Origin: Bifidobacteriaceae bacterium
Lineage (GTDB): Bacteria; Actinomycetota; Actinomycetes; Actinomycetales; WQXJ01
Reading direction: 5' to 3'
Assembly: GCA_031278075.1 (NCBI GenBank)
Contig: JAITLE010000236.1
Span: 1-7,865, forward strand
Length of the DNA stretch: 7,865 nt
Made by a program: the position numbers and the translations under genes. Within the stretch, counting starts at the first letter, position 1. Each line of letters begins with the position of its first letter. The notes below the pieces were generated by a model, which was not told the DNA's origin, made no database searches, and was given only the letters and a program-made list of their open reading frames with translations. Positions 6,164 to 7,865 of the stretch are shown here, piece by piece.

Positions 6164-7216
6164 TCAGCCGGGGATGCGGTAGCGGGTCCGGTCGCCGGCC
6201 GACTCGGCGACCAGCCGGCCGTCATCGACCATCGCTTGGAGGCGCTTCGCCACGAGCCGGGACGGCACCGGGGACAGGATCGACGCGGCGTCGCGCTTGG
6301 TGAATGAGCCATACGATTCGGCGAAGGCGATGAGAGCCGCTTCGTCGCGACGCAGGGTCGCGACATGGCCGCCTTCGAAGCCCTCGACTTCGAGGGCCGC
6401 GATCATCGCGGTGATCCGGTCGACCTCGTTGAGGAGGCCCCTGAGGTAGAACTCGAGCCACTCGTCGCGCGAGCTGCGGGCTCGTTCCAGATAGGAGGCG
6501 CCGTTGTCGAGCGCGGTGTGGTAAGCGGCGCGGTTCGCGACGTAGAAGGAGCCGAGCGCCAACGCGCCGTGGAACCCGTAGCCGTGCTGGGCCAGCGCGA
6601 TCCGCGACACCAACCGGGCGACCTGCCCGGTGGCCAGCGTGAACGGCCGAATCGAGGCGATCTCCTGGTGGGCTATGCCGGCGGCGACAACCGGATGCGG
6701 ATCGGCGCCCGCCGCGCCCATCCAGCGCAGCAGCGCCTCCAAACGGTCCGGGACCACCTCGGCCGGGGGCGCCTTGTAGGCGCCCCAGATGGATCCCAAG
6801 AACCGGTGCAGAATCACGGCCGGTCCGGCCCGGAAATCACCGAGTTCGTGATCGTAGCCGAGTCCCCGCGTGAACACCGCGTGCACTTCGCGGATGTCGT
6901 CGAGGCCCAAAGGAGTCGGGTCGGCTGCCCGCTCCCGCGCCCATTCGATGCCCGCGCGGGCGTTGAGGACAGCCGTGACAGCCGTCCCGGGCGCGTGCAC
7001 AGGGCGGCCCAATAGCACGTTGTCGATCTCCTTGCGGGTCAGCAGATCGTCCGAGAGGCCCGCCGACGCGGCGATCATCTCTGCGTCGGCGTGCTGCTGG
7101 AGGGCGCTGGTCTGCTCCGGAGTGAGCCGAGCCGCGTCGACGCGGCCTCGGGCCCGTTCAATCAGCCCGATTTGGGCGAGCAGCTTGGGTGTGACCGAGT
7201 ACACGGGGGAGAACAT
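6164..7216 (-). CDS. Fic-family protein with a degenerate active-site motif
   Basis: Fic proteins normally transfer AMP or another phosphate-containing group to target hydroxyls through the motif HPFx(D/E)GNGRxxR. This 350-aa protein has the family layout: an N-terminal helical region, the flap-like G-D-F-R-A-G-P-A-V-I at 126-135, HPVVAAGIAHQEI at 174-186, then the active-site block at 189-206 (bases 6599-6652). There the sequence is I-R-P-F-T-L-A-T-G-Q-V-A-R: the catalytic His is Arg190, the acidic residue is Leu193, and GNGR is ATGQ. The second Arg (201) is kept. The N-terminal inhibitory (S/T)xxxE(G/N) helix is also not recognisable. Residues about 290-350 (FTKRDAASIL, VAKRLQAMVDDGRL) look like a winged helix-turn-helix. 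Length and layout resemble the COG3177 type. AMPylation is therefore unlikely; a binding or regulatory role is inferred. It lies between panB and map, with a candidate leaderless promoter. Confidence 0.82.
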   Translation of the reverse strand: MFSPVYSVTPKLLAQIGLIERARGRVDAARLTPEQTSALQQHADAEMIAASAGLSDDLLTRKEIDNVLLGRPVHAPGTAVTAVLNARAGIEWARERAADPTPLGLDDIREVHAVFTRGLGYDHELGDFRAGPAVILHRFLGSIWGAYKAPPAEVVPDRLEALLRWMGAAGADPHPVVAAGIAHQEIASIRPFTLATGQVARLVSRIALAQHGYGFHGALALGSFYVANRAAYHTALDNGASYLERARSSRDEWLEFYLRGLLNEVDRITAMIAALEVEGFEGGHVATLRRDEAALIAFAESYGSFTKRDAASILSPVPSRLVAKRLQAMVDDGRLVAESAGDRTRYRIPG

Positions 7217-7223
7217 GCCCCCA

Positions 7224-7253
7224 AGGCTAGGCCCCGGCCCTTCGGCGCATCAA
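7224..7253 (-). promoter_or_regulatory. Candidate promoter of the fic-family gene
   Basis: On the minus strand TTGATG (7248-7253) and TAGCCT (7224-7229) are separated by 18 nt, and TAGCCT ends 7 nt before the ATG at 7216. The -35 matches TTGA of the consensus and the -10 fits TANNNT. Spacing predicts a leaderless mRNA starting at or next to the ATG. The G-run just before the ATG is too close to serve as a Shine-Dalgarno. Confidence 0.5.
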
Positions 7254-7290
7254 GCGCACGGGCTGCGAATGCTGCGCCGCAGGCGGCTGA

Positions 7291-7307
7291 GAACGGACAA
7301 CCCGTTC
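7291..7307 (-). terminator. Hairpin in the panB-fic gap, possible panB terminator
   Basis: GAACGG and CCGTTC form a perfect 6-bp stem around a five-base loop, 19 nt past the panB stop on the minus strand. No T-run follows, so it would be a weak intrinsic terminator. It separates panB from the predicted fic promoter, which would make fic independently transcribed. Nothing else is recognised in the 110-bp gap. Confidence 0.35.
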
Positions 7308-7326
7308 AAGCGCCTCGCGGGCTAGT

Positions 7327-7865
7327 TCAGAACGAGTGCTCCGCGTCGGGGAATTCTCCGGCCCGGACGGCCGCGCCGTAGGCGCGAGCGGCCGCGGTCA
7401 GGGCGGCGCCGACTTGGCCGAAGCGGCGAGCGAAGCTGGGGGCCCAGTCGCGCAAACCTGCCATGTCGGTCCACACGAGGACTTGGCCGTCCACGCCGCA
7501 CCCGGCGCCGATCCCGATGACCGGGATGGTCGAGCGCTCAGCCAACTCAGCCGCGAGCGCCGCCGGAACCATCTCCAGGACCACTGCGAACGCGCCCGCC
7601 TCCTGGACGGCGGCCACGTCTCGGGCGAGGCGTTCGGCCGCGGCCGGGTCCCTGCCCTGGACGCGGTAGCCGCCCAGGGCGTTGACCGACTGCGGTGTGA
7701 AACCGAGGTGCGCCATCACCGGGATCCCGAACTCGGTCAACAACCGGATCTGGGGCGCGACTCGCGCCCCGCCCTCGAACTTGACGGCGTGTGCGCCAGC
7801 TTTCATCAAGCGGGCGGCGGCTGCGAAGCACCGCTCCAACGAGGCCTCGTAGGACCCGAACGGCA
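7327..7865 (-). CDS. panB: PanB, 3-methyl-2-oxobutanoate hydroxymethyltransferase (5' partial)
   Basis: PanB adds a hydroxymethyl group from methylenetetrahydrofolate to 2-oxoisovalerate, giving ketopantoate, the first committed step of pantothenate and coenzyme A synthesis. The frame is open through the window edge, so roughly the first third, including the metal-binding Asp residues, is missing. What remains starts at P-F-G-S-Y-E-A-S and continues with AGAHAVKFEGG (substrate Lys and Glu), VMAHLGFTPQSVN (His), GGYRVQGRD, the catalytic Glu in VVLEMVP, and IPVIGIGAG with VDGQVLVW. It ends with the typical AGEFPDAEHSF. The TTG near 7839 is an internal codon, not the start, because conserved residues lie upstream of it. 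Codon use matches the neighbours. The stop is TGA at 7327-7329; the fic-family gene follows after 110 bp. Confidence 0.96.
   Translation of the reverse strand, partial: PFGSYEASLERCFAAAARLMKAGAHAVKFEGGARVAPQIRLLTEFGIPVMAHLGFTPQSVNALGGYRVQGRDPAAAERLARDVAAVQEAGAFAVVLEMVPAALAAELAERSTIPVIGIGAGCGVDGQVLVWTDMAGLRDWAPSFARRFGQVGAALTAAARAYGAAVRAGEFPDAEHSF

Noticed and set aside
1..7865. tRNA or rRNA genes, CRISPR arrays, transposases, attachment sites
   Set aside because: None was found: no spaced direct repeats, no transposase-like products, and no tRNA-like cloverleaf noticed in the short gaps.

Overview
The window is a chromosomal housekeeping stretch from a high-GC actinobacterium (Actinomycetota; order not resolved). 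The evidence is the very high G+C with strong G/C bias at third codon positions, the many GTG starts, four-base stop/start overlaps, a MapB-type methionine aminopeptidase with a proline-rich N-terminal extension, and HisE, HisG, RibBA and RibE sequences that closely follow the actinobacterial versions. Nothing in the window looks like a phage, plasmid, insertion sequence or CRISPR array.

Plus strand, 1-4307: a tightly packed biosynthetic run. It holds ribD (5' end outside the window), ribE (riboflavin synthase), ribBA (DHBP synthase / GTP cyclohydrolase II) and ribH (lumazine synthase), followed directly by hisE and hisG. RibBA supplies both precursors of riboflavin, RibD carries out deamination and reduction, RibH makes 6,7-dimethyl-8-ribityllumazine, and RibE converts it to riboflavin. 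HisG and HisE catalyse the first two steps of histidine synthesis, so GTP/ATP- and ribose-phosphate-consuming pathways sit together. The striking anomaly is an in-frame TAG at codon 64 of ribH: both halves are well-conserved lumazine synthase sequence in one frame, but the gene is interrupted.

Minus strand, 4314-7865, convergent with hisG. In transcription order: panB (5' end outside the window), a Fic-family protein with a C-terminal winged-helix-like region, map, and an NfsB-like nitroreductase. Between the nitroreductase and hisG lies about 200 bp with coding-type composition on the minus strand but no start and an in-frame TGA, apparently a decayed gene end. The Fic protein has lost the catalytic His and most of the HPFxxGNGR motif.

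Regulation visible in the sequence: the rib genes look translationally coupled (GTGA overlaps). Each of the three complete minus-strand genes has a TAGNNT hexamer 6-7 nt before its start codon and no well-placed Shine-Dalgarno, which suggests leaderless transcripts. The fic-map gap carries stacked dyad symmetries, one of them a perfect 20-nt palindrome over the predicted map promoter.

Apart from the ribH interruption and the degenerate Fic protein, the genes are ordinary. I see no convincing new multi-gene system.
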